A stretch of 24,041 bases of DNA. Source: Caryophanales bacterium UBA7278. Lineage in GTDB: Bacteria > Bacillota_I > Bacilli_A > RFN20 > CAG-826. Each line of letters starts with the position of its first letter. Position 1 is the stretch's first letter. Below, one piece after another: positions 12,647 through 19,754 of the stretch. The notes beneath the pieces were generated by a model. That model ran no database searches. It was not told where the DNA came from and was given only the letters and a program-made list of their open reading frames with translations. The stretch covers positions 1 to 24,041 of the forward strand of contig DKRQ01000003.1 of assembly GCA_002472275.1 (NCBI GenBank), in the 5' to 3' direction. The translations under genes and the position numbers were made by a program.

Positions 12647-14293
12647 CTACTTTTGGATAGAAAGATATGCCGTGGCGTAGGGCGCCAAGGTCAGCGTTTT
12701 GCCCGATAGGCTCGTGGCGTTCGTGCAAAGGGTGCTATCGAGGGCCATTGCCTGGGAGAGGTTGATCTTTACGGTTTCCTCGAAGACCGAGTGGATGAGG
12801 ACGGTCTTTTCGCCGTTATAGTTGACCTCAAAGGCAATGAAGGGCGCGGCTTTGGGGCTAAGGTTCACGAAACTGCCCTTTTGGATTTCGGGGTGGGCTT
12901 TGCGGAAGGCGATGACCTTCTTGTACCAGGAGGTGATGCTATTAGCGTCTTTGATCGCCTCGAGGGCGCCTAGAGGAGTCTGCCTGCCCGAATAGTCGGC
13001 CGCGGATTCCTTTTTGCAACGGGCGCTGTCCTTGCTCGCGTCGGCGACCCACTGCATCGGGAGCCTCCTATTGCCATCTGTGGGCGAATTCTGGCGGACG
13101 CCGAGTAACTCGATTTCCTCGCCATAGTAGATATAGGGATTGCCGGGGGTCAGCAGATAGGTGGCGGCAACGGCCCTGATCCTTTCCTCACTCTTGGCCT
13201 GCTGGGCCCAGCGGTCCTGGTCGTGGTTGGAGACGAAGAAGGACGGGAGGACCTTCCCACTAGATTGCTGGAGGCAGCCTTGCATCAGGGTCTGCGCGGT
13301 CGAGCCGAAGCGGTTGCCGTTGCCCATGTTCTGGGCGACGATTGGGTTTTGGCTCACCGAGGAGACCGAATTGGTGAAGGCGAAGACGGACATGCCCGAT
13401 TTGGTCATGTTGGCGAGGCTTGCTTCGTCGTTAAGCCAATACTCGGCGATGAGGGAGACGTCGGCCTTCTTGGCCCTGGCGGTCGCGGCTAGATAGGTCG
13501 CGTAGGCCACGTTTTTGGCCTCATCGTTGAGCGCGTAATAAGCGACACCGTCGAAACGGAAGCCCGCGACTCCCCTATCGAGCCAGAAATCCATGATTTC
13601 CTTATGCTTTGCCTTGGCGGTCGCTGATTCGATGTCGAATTCGGGCATCTGGGTGTCGAAGTTGCATTCGTAATAGACGTCCTTGCCCCCATAGCTCACG
13701 GAGGCGGACTTCTTTTGGTTGAACCTCGCGTCATAGGGGTCATAGGAAAGGACATAGAGGTCCTTCAGGGAGGACGAGGAGGTGTTGTTGTTGACGAAAT
13801 CCTCCACCGCCGTCGAGAAGAGGGGGTTGTCCTTGCCCGAATGGTTAAGGACCATGTCCATGATGATGCCGATGCCCTTTTCCTTGGCCTTCGCCACAAG
13901 CGAATCGAAATCGTTCATCGTCCCGAAGTCCGGATCGACAGCGAAATAGTTCCTGACGTTGTATTTGTGGTAGGTGGACGAGGGATGGATCGGGGTGAGC
14001 CAGATGTTCTCGACGCCGAGTTCCTTCAGATAATCGAGTTTGCCCTCGATTCCCTTGAGATCGCCGATGCCATCGCCGTTAGAGTCGGCGAAGGAATAGA
14101 CGAAGACCTCGTAGTTGACCCCGGTGTTGCCACCCCCGACATAGGGGATCGCCGCGGAGGGGTTAGAAAGAAGCTCGTAGATTTCGGGTTCTTCCGAAGA
14201 GGAAGCCTGACTCGAGGAGGCGGGGCTTTGTCCACCACCACCGCAGGCGGTAAGGGCCAAAAGGGAGGCGATTAGAAGCAGTTTCTTTTTCAT
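12647..14293 (-). CDS. GH13 alpha-amylase/glucosidase lipoprotein
   Basis: 548 residues. The lipobox LTAC (C17) anchors it to the cell surface, followed by a short Ser-rich tether to about residue 36 and directly by the catalytic domain, with no extra binding modules. A calcium-type loop DSNGDGIGD (70-78) is seen. Catalytic regions are DMVLNH (146-151), GFRFDGVAYY with nucleophile D248, LIAEYW with acid E284, and SNHDQD with D358. The short B-domain and FGTMNDFD (123-130) resemble extracellular maltodextrin-cleaving amylases and oligosaccharide hydrolases. Exact specificity (endo-amylase, maltogenic or alpha-1,6) cannot be fixed. AAGGAG lies eight bases upstream. It lies between malG and the pullulanase gene, fitting a role in trimming products to importable maltodextrins. 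Confidence 0.9.
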   Translation of the reverse strand: MKKKLLLIASLLALTACGGGGQSPASSSQASSSEEPEIYELLSNPSAAIPYVGGGNTGVNYEVFVYSFADSNGDGIGDLKGIEGKLDYLKELGVENIWLTPIHPSSTYHKYNVRNYFAVDPDFGTMNDFDSLVAKAKEKGIGIIMDMVLNHSGKDNPLFSTAVEDFVNNNTSSSSLKDLYVLSYDPYDARFNQKKSASVSYGGKDVYYECNFDTQMPEFDIESATAKAKHKEIMDFWLDRGVAGFRFDGVAYYALNDEAKNVAYATYLAATARAKKADVSLIAEYWLNDEASLANMTKSGMSVFAFTNSVSSVSQNPIVAQNMGNGNRFGSTAQTLMQGCLQQSSGKVLPSFFVSNHDQDRWAQQAKSEERIRAVAATYLLTPGNPYIYYGEEIELLGVRQNSPTDGNRRLPMQWVADASKDSARCKKESAADYSGRQTPLGALEAIKDANSITSWYKKVIAFRKAHPEIQKGSFVNLSPKAAPFIAFEVNYNGEKTVLIHSVFEETVKINLSQAMALDSTLCTNATSLSGKTLTLAPYATAYLSIQK

Positions 14294-14310
14294 AGGGAAC
14301 TCCTTGTTTG

Positions 14311-14337
14311 AAGAAAGGGGGTCACGAGGACCCCCTT
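14311..14337 (-). terminator. Hairpin between malG and the GH13 lipoprotein gene
   Basis: A perfect 9-bp stem (AAGGGGGTC with GACCCCCTT, 5-base loop) followed by only TCTTC on the minus strand. The short T-tail suggests partial termination that would lower expression of the two hydrolase genes relative to the transporter genes. Confidence 0.6.
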
Positions 14338-14355
14338 GAAGGTAAAGGGATGGGA

Positions 14356-15411
14356 TTAGCCTTTGACCGCGCCGCCGGTAACGCCGCCGACGTAGTTCTT
14401 CTGCATGGCCATGAAGAGAATGGAGGTCGGGATCGCGATGATGACGGCACCAGCGCAGAACTGGCCCCAGTACATACGACGGTCCTGGAGCTGGCCCGCG
14501 TTGAGCATCTTGTAGAGGATGAGCGGGAGGGTCCAGTTGTCCTTGTTCGTGTTAAGAGGCCCTAGCATGTAGTTGGCCGTGATGTATTCGGCCCAGGGCG
14601 ACATGAACGCGGTGAGGATGGTGTAGGTGATGATCGGCTTGGACAGAGGCATCGTGATCTTGTAGAAGATTTGGAAGCGGGTCGCGCCGTCGATCATGGC
14701 CGCCTCGTCGATCTGCTTGGAGATCGTGTCGAAGAAGCCTTTGGAGATGTAGTAACCCATGCCGGCGCCGCCGGAATAGATGAAGATGAGGAGCCAGATG
14801 TTCTTCTGGAAGTCGAATACCTTGTAGAAGAGGGCGTATAGGACGACCAAGCCAAGGAAGCCAGGGAACATGCCCATAATCATGATGAGTTTCATCATGA
14901 AGGTCCTGCCTTTGAAGCGGAGCCTCGAGAAGGCGTAGGAGGTCATGAGGGTCAACAAGGTCGAGATGACGGCGCAGAAGGCCGCGATGATGACGGTGTT
15001 GAGGAAGCCGCCGAGGTAGAACTGTCCGTTGTTGACATAGCCGAAGAAGTTATAGGCGGAACTTTCGACGATGCCGTTGGCGGAATAGTAGAGGTTGGAG
15101 AACAGGAAGCGATAGTTACCGAAGGCACCTAAGGTGTAATCGAAGACCATGATCCTGCCGTTATACCAAACGCCTTGGCCCTGGACGACCTGCCAGTCCC
15201 AGATCTCGGGGATCCATTTGCCCATGGAGTAGTCGCCGTTTTCACCGGTGAACGACTGCAAGACGATCCAGAGAATCGGAGCAATCCAGGCAAGGGCCAT
15301 AACGGTGAGGATGATGTAGACCACCACGTCGGCGACGATGCGGCGGGTCTTTTGAGAAGCGTGGTGCTTCTTCTTTTCCGGCATAGCGGAATTGACAACC
15401 ATTTCAGCCAT
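14356..15411 (-). CDS. malG: Maltodextrin ABC transporter permease, MalG-like
   Basis: 351 residues. It is one half of the membrane channel of a CUT1 sugar importer, working with the MalF-like subunit upstream. Six hydrophobic segments are seen (about 26-51, 136-163, 170-198, 204-222, 258-277, 318-338). The EAA loop that docks the ATPase is at about 234-256 (EAAMIDGATRFQIFYKITMP), and the C-terminus QKNYVGGVTGGAVKG matches MalG proteins. An exported loop of about 80 residues between the first two segments makes it longer than the usual 280. Its ATG shares one base with the malF stop (TAATG), and GAGGAGG lies nine bases upstream inside malF, so the two are translationally coupled. Without a local ATPase gene, a shared MsmK/MalK type partner is inferred. 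Confidence 0.93.
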   Translation of the reverse strand: MAEMVVNSAMPEKKKHHASQKTRRIVADVVVYIILTVMALAWIAPILWIVLQSFTGENGDYSMGKWIPEIWDWQVVQGQGVWYNGRIMVFDYTLGAFGNYRFLFSNLYYSANGIVESSAYNFFGYVNNGQFYLGGFLNTVIIAAFCAVISTLLTLMTSYAFSRLRFKGRTFMMKLIMIMGMFPGFLGLVVLYALFYKVFDFQKNIWLLIFIYSGGAGMGYYISKGFFDTISKQIDEAAMIDGATRFQIFYKITMPLSKPIITYTILTAFMSPWAEYITANYMLGPLNTNKDNWTLPLILYKMLNAGQLQDRRMYWGQFCAGAVIIAIPTSILFMAMQKNYVGGVTGGAVKG

Positions 15412-18128
15412 TATTGGAAAGCCTCCTCATTCTGGGTGGAGCCCATTCTCGAGTACATGATGAGCGAGAAGAAGGCGCAGATCGCGAACACGAGGATACC
15501 GATGACCGAGCCTAGGGCGTACTGGTGGGTATTCGAGTTGACCGTGATCTTAAACAAATAGGTGATAAGCAAGTCGGTGTAACCTGCGTTGACGTCGAGG
15601 ACGCCCATCTCGGAGGGGGTAGGACCGCCTCCGGTAAGGAAGAAGATGACGTTGAAGTTGTTGATGTTGCCGATGAAGCTCGTTAATAGCGAAGGACCGG
15701 TGACAAAGAGGATGTAAGGCATCGTGATCTTCCAGAACTGGGTCCAGGGGTTCGCGCCGTCGATCGAAGCGGACTCATAGAGGTCCTCCGGGATATTCAG
15801 CAAGATGCCTGAGGTGGAGAGCATGGTGTACGGGATACCGATCCAAACGTTGACGAGGATCAAGCAGATCTTGGCGGATAGGCCTTGGTTGGCGGGGTCA
15901 TTGAGCCACCATGTGTCGAGCGGGACCGTGTCGGGGTTCGCCGCGTGAGCCATCATGTTGATCGGGCCGCCGGGACCAAGGATCTTGGACATGGCGAGCA
16001 ACGTGACGAATTGCGGGATGGCGATCGAGATGACGAAGAAGGTACGATAGACGGACTTGAACTTGATGCTCTTCTTGTTAATGAGCAGCGCCAAGACGAT
16101 ACCGAGAATGTAGTTCGTGAAGGTCGCGAAGATCGCCCAGACGATGGTCCATCCAAGGATATAGAGGAAGGTTTGGCCGACAAGGTTGCCGCCGGCACCA
16201 CCACCGAACATCTGCTCCCAGGCCGCCATAGTCCAGGGGAAGTTACCATAGGTAGCCGCCTTGTCGGTGTAACCGGTGAAGGCGACAACGATGGAGACGA
16301 GCAGCGGCATGACGGAGGTAATCATCGCACCGAGGACCGGGAGGGCCAAGACGGTGACCGCGAACTTCTCGTCGGCGTACTGCTTCATCTTCTTCTTGAA
16401 GTGCATGGGCTGGCCATGGAAGGGATAGGTTTCGAAACGCTCGACGATATCGGCGTGCCTTTCGGCCCTCTTGGAAAGGAATTCCTTGATCTTGCCTTCG
16501 TCATCGCCAAAGGCCTTCTGGGCGTAGGCGATGTCCCCATAGAGGGCTTCGGCGTCGAACCTGGAGATGTGCTTGCCGTTGACCATGGATTCAAGGAAGT
16601 TCTTCTTGCCCTGCCCATAGATCGGCATGACCTCTTCAAAGGAGAGGTAGAGCCTTTCGGTCTCATGCACGCCTTCCTTGAGTTCCTTGGAGTTGACGCG
16701 GACGAAGTCGTCTAGCTTTTGATGCAAAGAGGAAGCGATGGCCTCGATCTTCTTCTTGGGCTCAAGTTGGGTCTTGGCCTGTTCCTTCACCGCGCGGAGG
16801 TAATACTCGGAAGCGGTGACGCCATCCTTATAGGAGCATTCGAACGCGCCGACGACGCGGGAAGCCGCGGACTTCGGGTTGATCTTGCTGCCATGGGGGA
16901 TGGCCTGGATGCCGTTTTGGACGGAGACCGGGTCTTCGCCATGGATGGCTTGCTCTAGAAGCTCAGGATTGTCCAAGACGCGGAGAAGGGACTCCGAGTC
17001 ACGGACGACGGAGAGGTAGTCGTTGTATTTGTCGTAGGTATGACGGAAACGGTTGAAGCCGCCGAGGACCTCGTTATGGACCACGTCATATCCGTATTTG
17101 GATTTCGGCGGGAGGAACTTCCACTCGAGGAATTTGCCAAAGAGGGAAGACCACTTGCCGTTTTTGATCTTGGTGCGGACCTTGTCGTAGCCGTTATAGA
17201 AGCCCTGCTTCATCTTCAAAATGAAAGACTGGAAGCCGTTAAGCGGACGATCCTGGAGATGGTCGAAGGGAACGTAGGAGATGTATTGCGCGGAAAGCTT
17301 CGGGAAGCCGTATACCTCGCGTGCGATTCTCCTTATTTCCTTAGGCTTGCGATAAACGAGTTTCTTGTAGGGATTGCCGTTTTTGTCCTTGGCGTCGACG
17401 ACATCATAGAACTCACCGTATTCGGAGGCGTGCTCGACCGTCTTGATCTGATCGGCGCGGGCCTGCATGAAGCGGAAGTTGTTGTGGATGATGTAGTTGT
17501 CGTGGGCGGACTTCATGCCGTTATACCAGACGAAGACATACGCCGCGATGACGATGATCGTCAGGATACCGGAGATGAGGAAGCGGATCGACGAGTTGTT
17601 CGGCATTTCGCCGTATTCGTCGGCATTTCCCATCGCGGCCTGCTGCTCTTCGGAGATCATCACGAAGTTGATCAAGGCTTTGACGCCGAAGAGAGCCATG
17701 TAGACGATGAAGAGGATCTCGACAGCCAGGAAGACGATGCCGTCCCCTACCTGTCCGCCCTTCATGTTCCTAAGGCCTTGGCAGAAGGTCGACATCTTGA
17801 CGTATTTGTCGCCTTCCTTGCACATCCGCGCTACGTTGCGGAAGAAATGCCCGATACCAAGAATGACCTTGTAAATGCCGACGAAGAGACCTTTGACGAC
17901 AATCCAAAGAGTCTTGATGATATCAAGCAGGAATCCAAAGAGGAAAAGTCCCAAGGAGATGAGTTTTTCGACGATTCCATAGCCAAGCGATACATACCAT
18001 TTCTCCGTCTTATAGGAGGAATCAGCTAGCGCTTTGACACCGGAGAAGTCGATTGACCCATCCGTATGAGCATTTTGCTCTTTGACCTCGGCTACTGCGG
18101 CCTGAGGATTTTGTTCTTTTTCTTCCAT
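15411..18128 (-). CDS. malF: MalF-like ABC permease with a large inserted domain
   Basis: 905 residues against about 430-510 for usual MalF. Residues 1-45 are hydrophilic and acidic. Hydrophobic segments near 50-92 come first. Residues 106-158 and 181-202 look like the first segments of Gram-positive MalF proteins (TFCQGLRNMKGGQ--DGIVFLAVEILFIVYM). A hydrophilic stretch of about 370 residues (about 205-585) without membrane segments follows, where the normal linker is short. The permease core (585-895) then starts at VTVLALPVLGAMITSVMPLLVSIVVAFTGY and holds the EAA loop (about 782-806, EDLYESASIDGANPWTQFWKITMP). By topology the insertion should be cytoplasmic, on the ATPase side. Its Lys/Glu-rich helices match no family I know. 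RBS GGGAG lies seven bases upstream. Confidence 0.9.
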   Translation of the reverse strand: MEEKEQNPQAAVAEVKEQNAHTDGSIDFSGVKALADSSYKTEKWYVSLGYGIVEKLISLGLFLFGFLLDIIKTLWIVVKGLFVGIYKVILGIGHFFRNVARMCKEGDKYVKMSTFCQGLRNMKGGQVGDGIVFLAVEILFIVYMALFGVKALINFVMISEEQQAAMGNADEYGEMPNNSSIRFLISGILTIIVIAAYVFVWYNGMKSAHDNYIIHNNFRFMQARADQIKTVEHASEYGEFYDVVDAKDKNGNPYKKLVYRKPKEIRRIAREVYGFPKLSAQYISYVPFDHLQDRPLNGFQSFILKMKQGFYNGYDKVRTKIKNGKWSSLFGKFLEWKFLPPKSKYGYDVVHNEVLGGFNRFRHTYDKYNDYLSVVRDSESLLRVLDNPELLEQAIHGEDPVSVQNGIQAIPHGSKINPKSAASRVVGAFECSYKDGVTASEYYLRAVKEQAKTQLEPKKKIEAIASSLHQKLDDFVRVNSKELKEGVHETERLYLSFEEVMPIYGQGKKNFLESMVNGKHISRFDAEALYGDIAYAQKAFGDDEGKIKEFLSKRAERHADIVERFETYPFHGQPMHFKKKMKQYADEKFAVTVLALPVLGAMITSVMPLLVSIVVAFTGYTDKAATYGNFPWTMAAWEQMFGGGAGGNLVGQTFLYILGWTIVWAIFATFTNYILGIVLALLINKKSIKFKSVYRTFFVISIAIPQFVTLLAMSKILGPGGPINMMAHAANPDTVPLDTWWLNDPANQGLSAKICLILVNVWIGIPYTMLSTSGILLNIPEDLYESASIDGANPWTQFWKITMPYILFVTGPSLLTSFIGNINNFNVIFFLTGGGPTPSEMGVLDVNAGYTDLLITYLFKITVNSNTHQYALGSVIGILVFAICAFFSLIMYSRMGSTQNEEAFQ

Positions 18129-18159
18129 CGGTTCTCCCTTCCCGATAAATACTCGTAAG

Positions 18160-18187
18160 CCCCGGGAGGTTGTGACGCCTCCCGGGG
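18160..18187 (-). other. Strong intergenic hairpin between binding protein and malF
   Basis: A perfect 10-bp stem (CCCCGGGAGG with CCTCCCGGGG, 8-base loop) with no T-run after it. In many importer operons such a hairpin protects the upstream binding-protein message and lowers permease expression. That role is inferred here. Confidence 0.65.
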
Positions 18188-18202
18188 GAATTTGCTGAGG
18201 TT

Positions 18203-18222
18203 AAGGCTTTAGGCTTAGCCTT
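18203..18222 (-). other. Small hairpin at the binding-protein stop codon
   Basis: A perfect 6-bp inverted repeat (AAGGCT with AGCCTT, 8-base loop) overlapping the TAA of the binding-protein gene. It stands just ahead of the stronger hairpin at 18160-18187, and the pair may act together on message decay. Confidence 0.4.
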
Positions 18223-19492
18223 AGTTTTGCTTCATCTGCGCCTGCTGGCAGATCTGCAAAGCAGTCTTGGCAGAAGCGGCGTCGACGATGGTGCCACCCT
18301 TGATGGCGGTGCCGAGAGCCTTGGCGGGATCCCAGAAGGTGCCAGAGGAGCCATTGGCCTGAGAAACGGTGTTGCCAGCGTCACCCATGGCGGCTAGGGT
18401 CTGGAGCCAGGGGCTGGTCCAGAGGGTCTTCTTGGCGACGACGGTCTTGTTGGAGACGCCTTGGCCAAGTTGGGTCAAACGAGCTTCGGAGACGGCATCA
18501 GAGCCCATGAACTTCGCGAACTCGACGGCGACGATCTTCTTCTGTTCGGTGAAGGCGGTAGCCCTCCTCATGCCGAGGGCCTTGTAGCCCTGGAAGCTCT
18601 TAAGAGTATAGGAGGTTCCGTCGACGGAGAAGGAAGGAAGCGCGGCGACGTGTAGTTTGTCACCGATGAGCTTCTTCTCGGCTTCGTAGTTGTTCCATTT
18701 GATGACGGCGCCAACGCGGCCAGCACCGGCAACGCCCATCTTGTCATCGGCGTCGCTATGGACCCAGGTGGTTCCGGCGTCGGCGACGATCTTGCCGAAC
18801 GCGCCGACGGCCTTGGCGACCGCGTCAGTGGCGATTTCGGAGTGGAAGACGCCTTCGGCATCGGTGTAGGTCTTGCCGCCAGCGGCCCAGACGGGAGCGA
18901 AGGTGTACCAGGAGTTGGTCAGATCGAATCCGAAGACCGCGTTCTTGGCTTTGCAAGCGGCGATGATGCCCTCGAGGGTCTTGGCCTGCTCGTCAGAGAC
19001 GATATCGCTGTCGTAGGCGAGGATGTAGCCGTTGTCGTTACGGTAGGGAAGGCCATAGACCTGGCCCTTGACGGTGACGGCCTGGACGGCGGTTTCGCCA
19101 TAGATATCCTTGATCCACTGGAGATCGGAGGCTTTGCCCCAGGAGGTCATGGCGCGGCCATCGACGCAATCAGGGATGTTGTCGTCGGCGATCTCGAAGA
19201 CGTCGGCGGCGATTTCGGCGTCCTTTGTAAGTTCGCCTTTGACTTCACCTTCGCCGAGGGTGCCGAGCTGGGTGATGTTGCCCTTGTACTCCGGGTGGAG
19301 GGTTTTGAAGGCCGCGACCTTTTGGGTGAAGAGGTCGGTGTCGGTGTTCGGGCACCAATAGGTGATGTCGGCACCATTGCTGAGGTCAGCTTTGGCTTCC
19401 GAAGAAGAGGCCGGGGCATTGCCACCGCCGCAGGCAGTGAGGCCCATGGCAGCAATCGCTAGACCAAACAGCGCGATTTTTTTGTTGAGCAT
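18221..19492 (-). CDS. Sugar-binding lipoprotein of a maltodextrin importer
   Basis: 423 residues. Extracellular solute-binding protein of family 1 that captures oligosaccharides for the MalFG channel. The lipobox GLTAC (C21) anchors it, followed by a Ser/Ala tether to about residue 36. The mature protein opens with ITYWCPNTDTDLFTQKVAAFKTLHPEY (44-70), typical of this family, then VYGLPYRNDNGYILAYD (145-161), the hinge pattern where the ligand cleft closes, and Trp residues (around 195-204, 276, 360-365) that fit sugar stacking. Maltodextrin is inferred from the surrounding amylases and pullulanase. It is the first gene of the main locus. GAAAGGAG precedes the ATG with somewhat long spacing (11 bases). 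High expression relative to malF is expected given the hairpin after it. Confidence 0.9.
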   Translation of the reverse strand: MLNKKIALFGLAIAAMGLTACGGGNAPASSSEAKADLSNGADITYWCPNTDTDLFTQKVAAFKTLHPEYKGNITQLGTLGEGEVKGELTKDAEIAADVFEIADDNIPDCVDGRAMTSWGKASDLQWIKDIYGETAVQAVTVKGQVYGLPYRNDNGYILAYDSDIVSDEQAKTLEGIIAACKAKNAVFGFDLTNSWYTFAPVWAAGGKTYTDAEGVFHSEIATDAVAKAVGAFGKIVADAGTTWVHSDADDKMGVAGAGRVGAVIKWNNYEAEKKLIGDKLHVAALPSFSVDGTSYTLKSFQGYKALGMRRATAFTEQKKIVAVEFAKFMGSDAVSEARLTQLGQGVSNKTVVAKKTLWTSPWLQTLAAMGDAGNTVSQANGSSGTFWDPAKALGTAIKGGTIVDAASAKTALQICQQAQMKQN

Positions 19493-19523
19493 GAAATTAC
19501 TTTCTCCTTTCTAAAAATTAGTC

Positions 19524-19560
19524 GGCGGAAAAAGCTCTGCACGAGTCTAAGACATCCGCC
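19524..19560 (-). other. Leader hairpin upstream of the binding-protein gene
   Basis: GGCGGA (19555-19560 read on minus) pairs with TCCGCC (19524-19529) around a 25-base loop within the roughly 90-base untranslated leader. It ends about 30 bases before the ATG and could be a stability element. No terminator or known riboswitch is seen. Confidence 0.35.
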
Positions 19561-19586
19561 TAGTAATTTTTGATCAACATGCCTAT

Positions 19587-19615
19587 ATTCTATGCCTCGC
19601 TTTTTCGCGTGTAAA
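19587..19615 (-). promoter_or_regulatory. Sigma-A promoter of the maltodextrin locus
   Basis: -35 TTTACA (19610-19615), exactly 17 bp, -10 TAGAAT (19587-19592): one mismatch from consensus in each box, the best promoter in the window. The expected start is near 19580. Confidence 0.85.
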
Positions 19616-19624
19616 TATATAAAT

Positions 19625-19638
19625 TGATAGCGCTTTCC
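19625..19638 (-). promoter_or_regulatory. cre / LacI-family operator-like site
   Basis: GGAAAGCGCTATCA on the minus strand matches 13 of 14 positions of the CcpA cre consensus TGWAARCGYTWNCW (only the first base differs). It sits nine bases upstream of the -35 box. Both CcpA (catabolite control) and MalR-type LacI-family regulators bind such sites. Position upstream of the promoter could mean activation or looping repression. Confidence 0.6.
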
Positions 19639-19706
19639 TTCCGAATACATCGAAACTTTTTAATGCTTTAATCGCACCAAAAACCTTCATTTTTGACCCA
19701 TTTTCT

Positions 19707-19749
19707 CCAAAGGAAAACGGACCTGTTTTGGGCAAGTCCGTTCCTTTGG
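19707..19749 (-). terminator. Intrinsic terminator of the second pullulanase gene
   Basis: A nested hairpin. The inner stem ACGGACTTG with CAGGTCCGT (one G-T pair, 7-base loop) is followed by TTTT, and an outer CCAAAGGA with TCCTTTGG extends it. It begins six bases past the stop. Its position isolates this gene from the maltodextrin promoter that follows. Confidence 0.8.
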
Positions 19750-19754
19750 TTTCC

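Noticed and set aside
17040..18029. 329-residue plus-strand frame inside malF
   Set aside because: Antisense shadow of a long GC-biased gene; no recognisable motifs, no start signals.
15411..18128. Possible fusion artefact joining two genes in the 905-residue MalF frame
   Set aside because: No internal start with a good ribosome binding site was evident, codon use looks uniform, and the early membrane segments resemble MalF N-termini, so a single protein with an insertion fits better than a chance fusion.
19459..19650. 63-residue minus-strand frame upstream of the binding-protein gene
   Set aside because: It covers the promoter and leader of the maltodextrin locus and overlaps the real start; it cannot be transcribed as a gene from that promoter.
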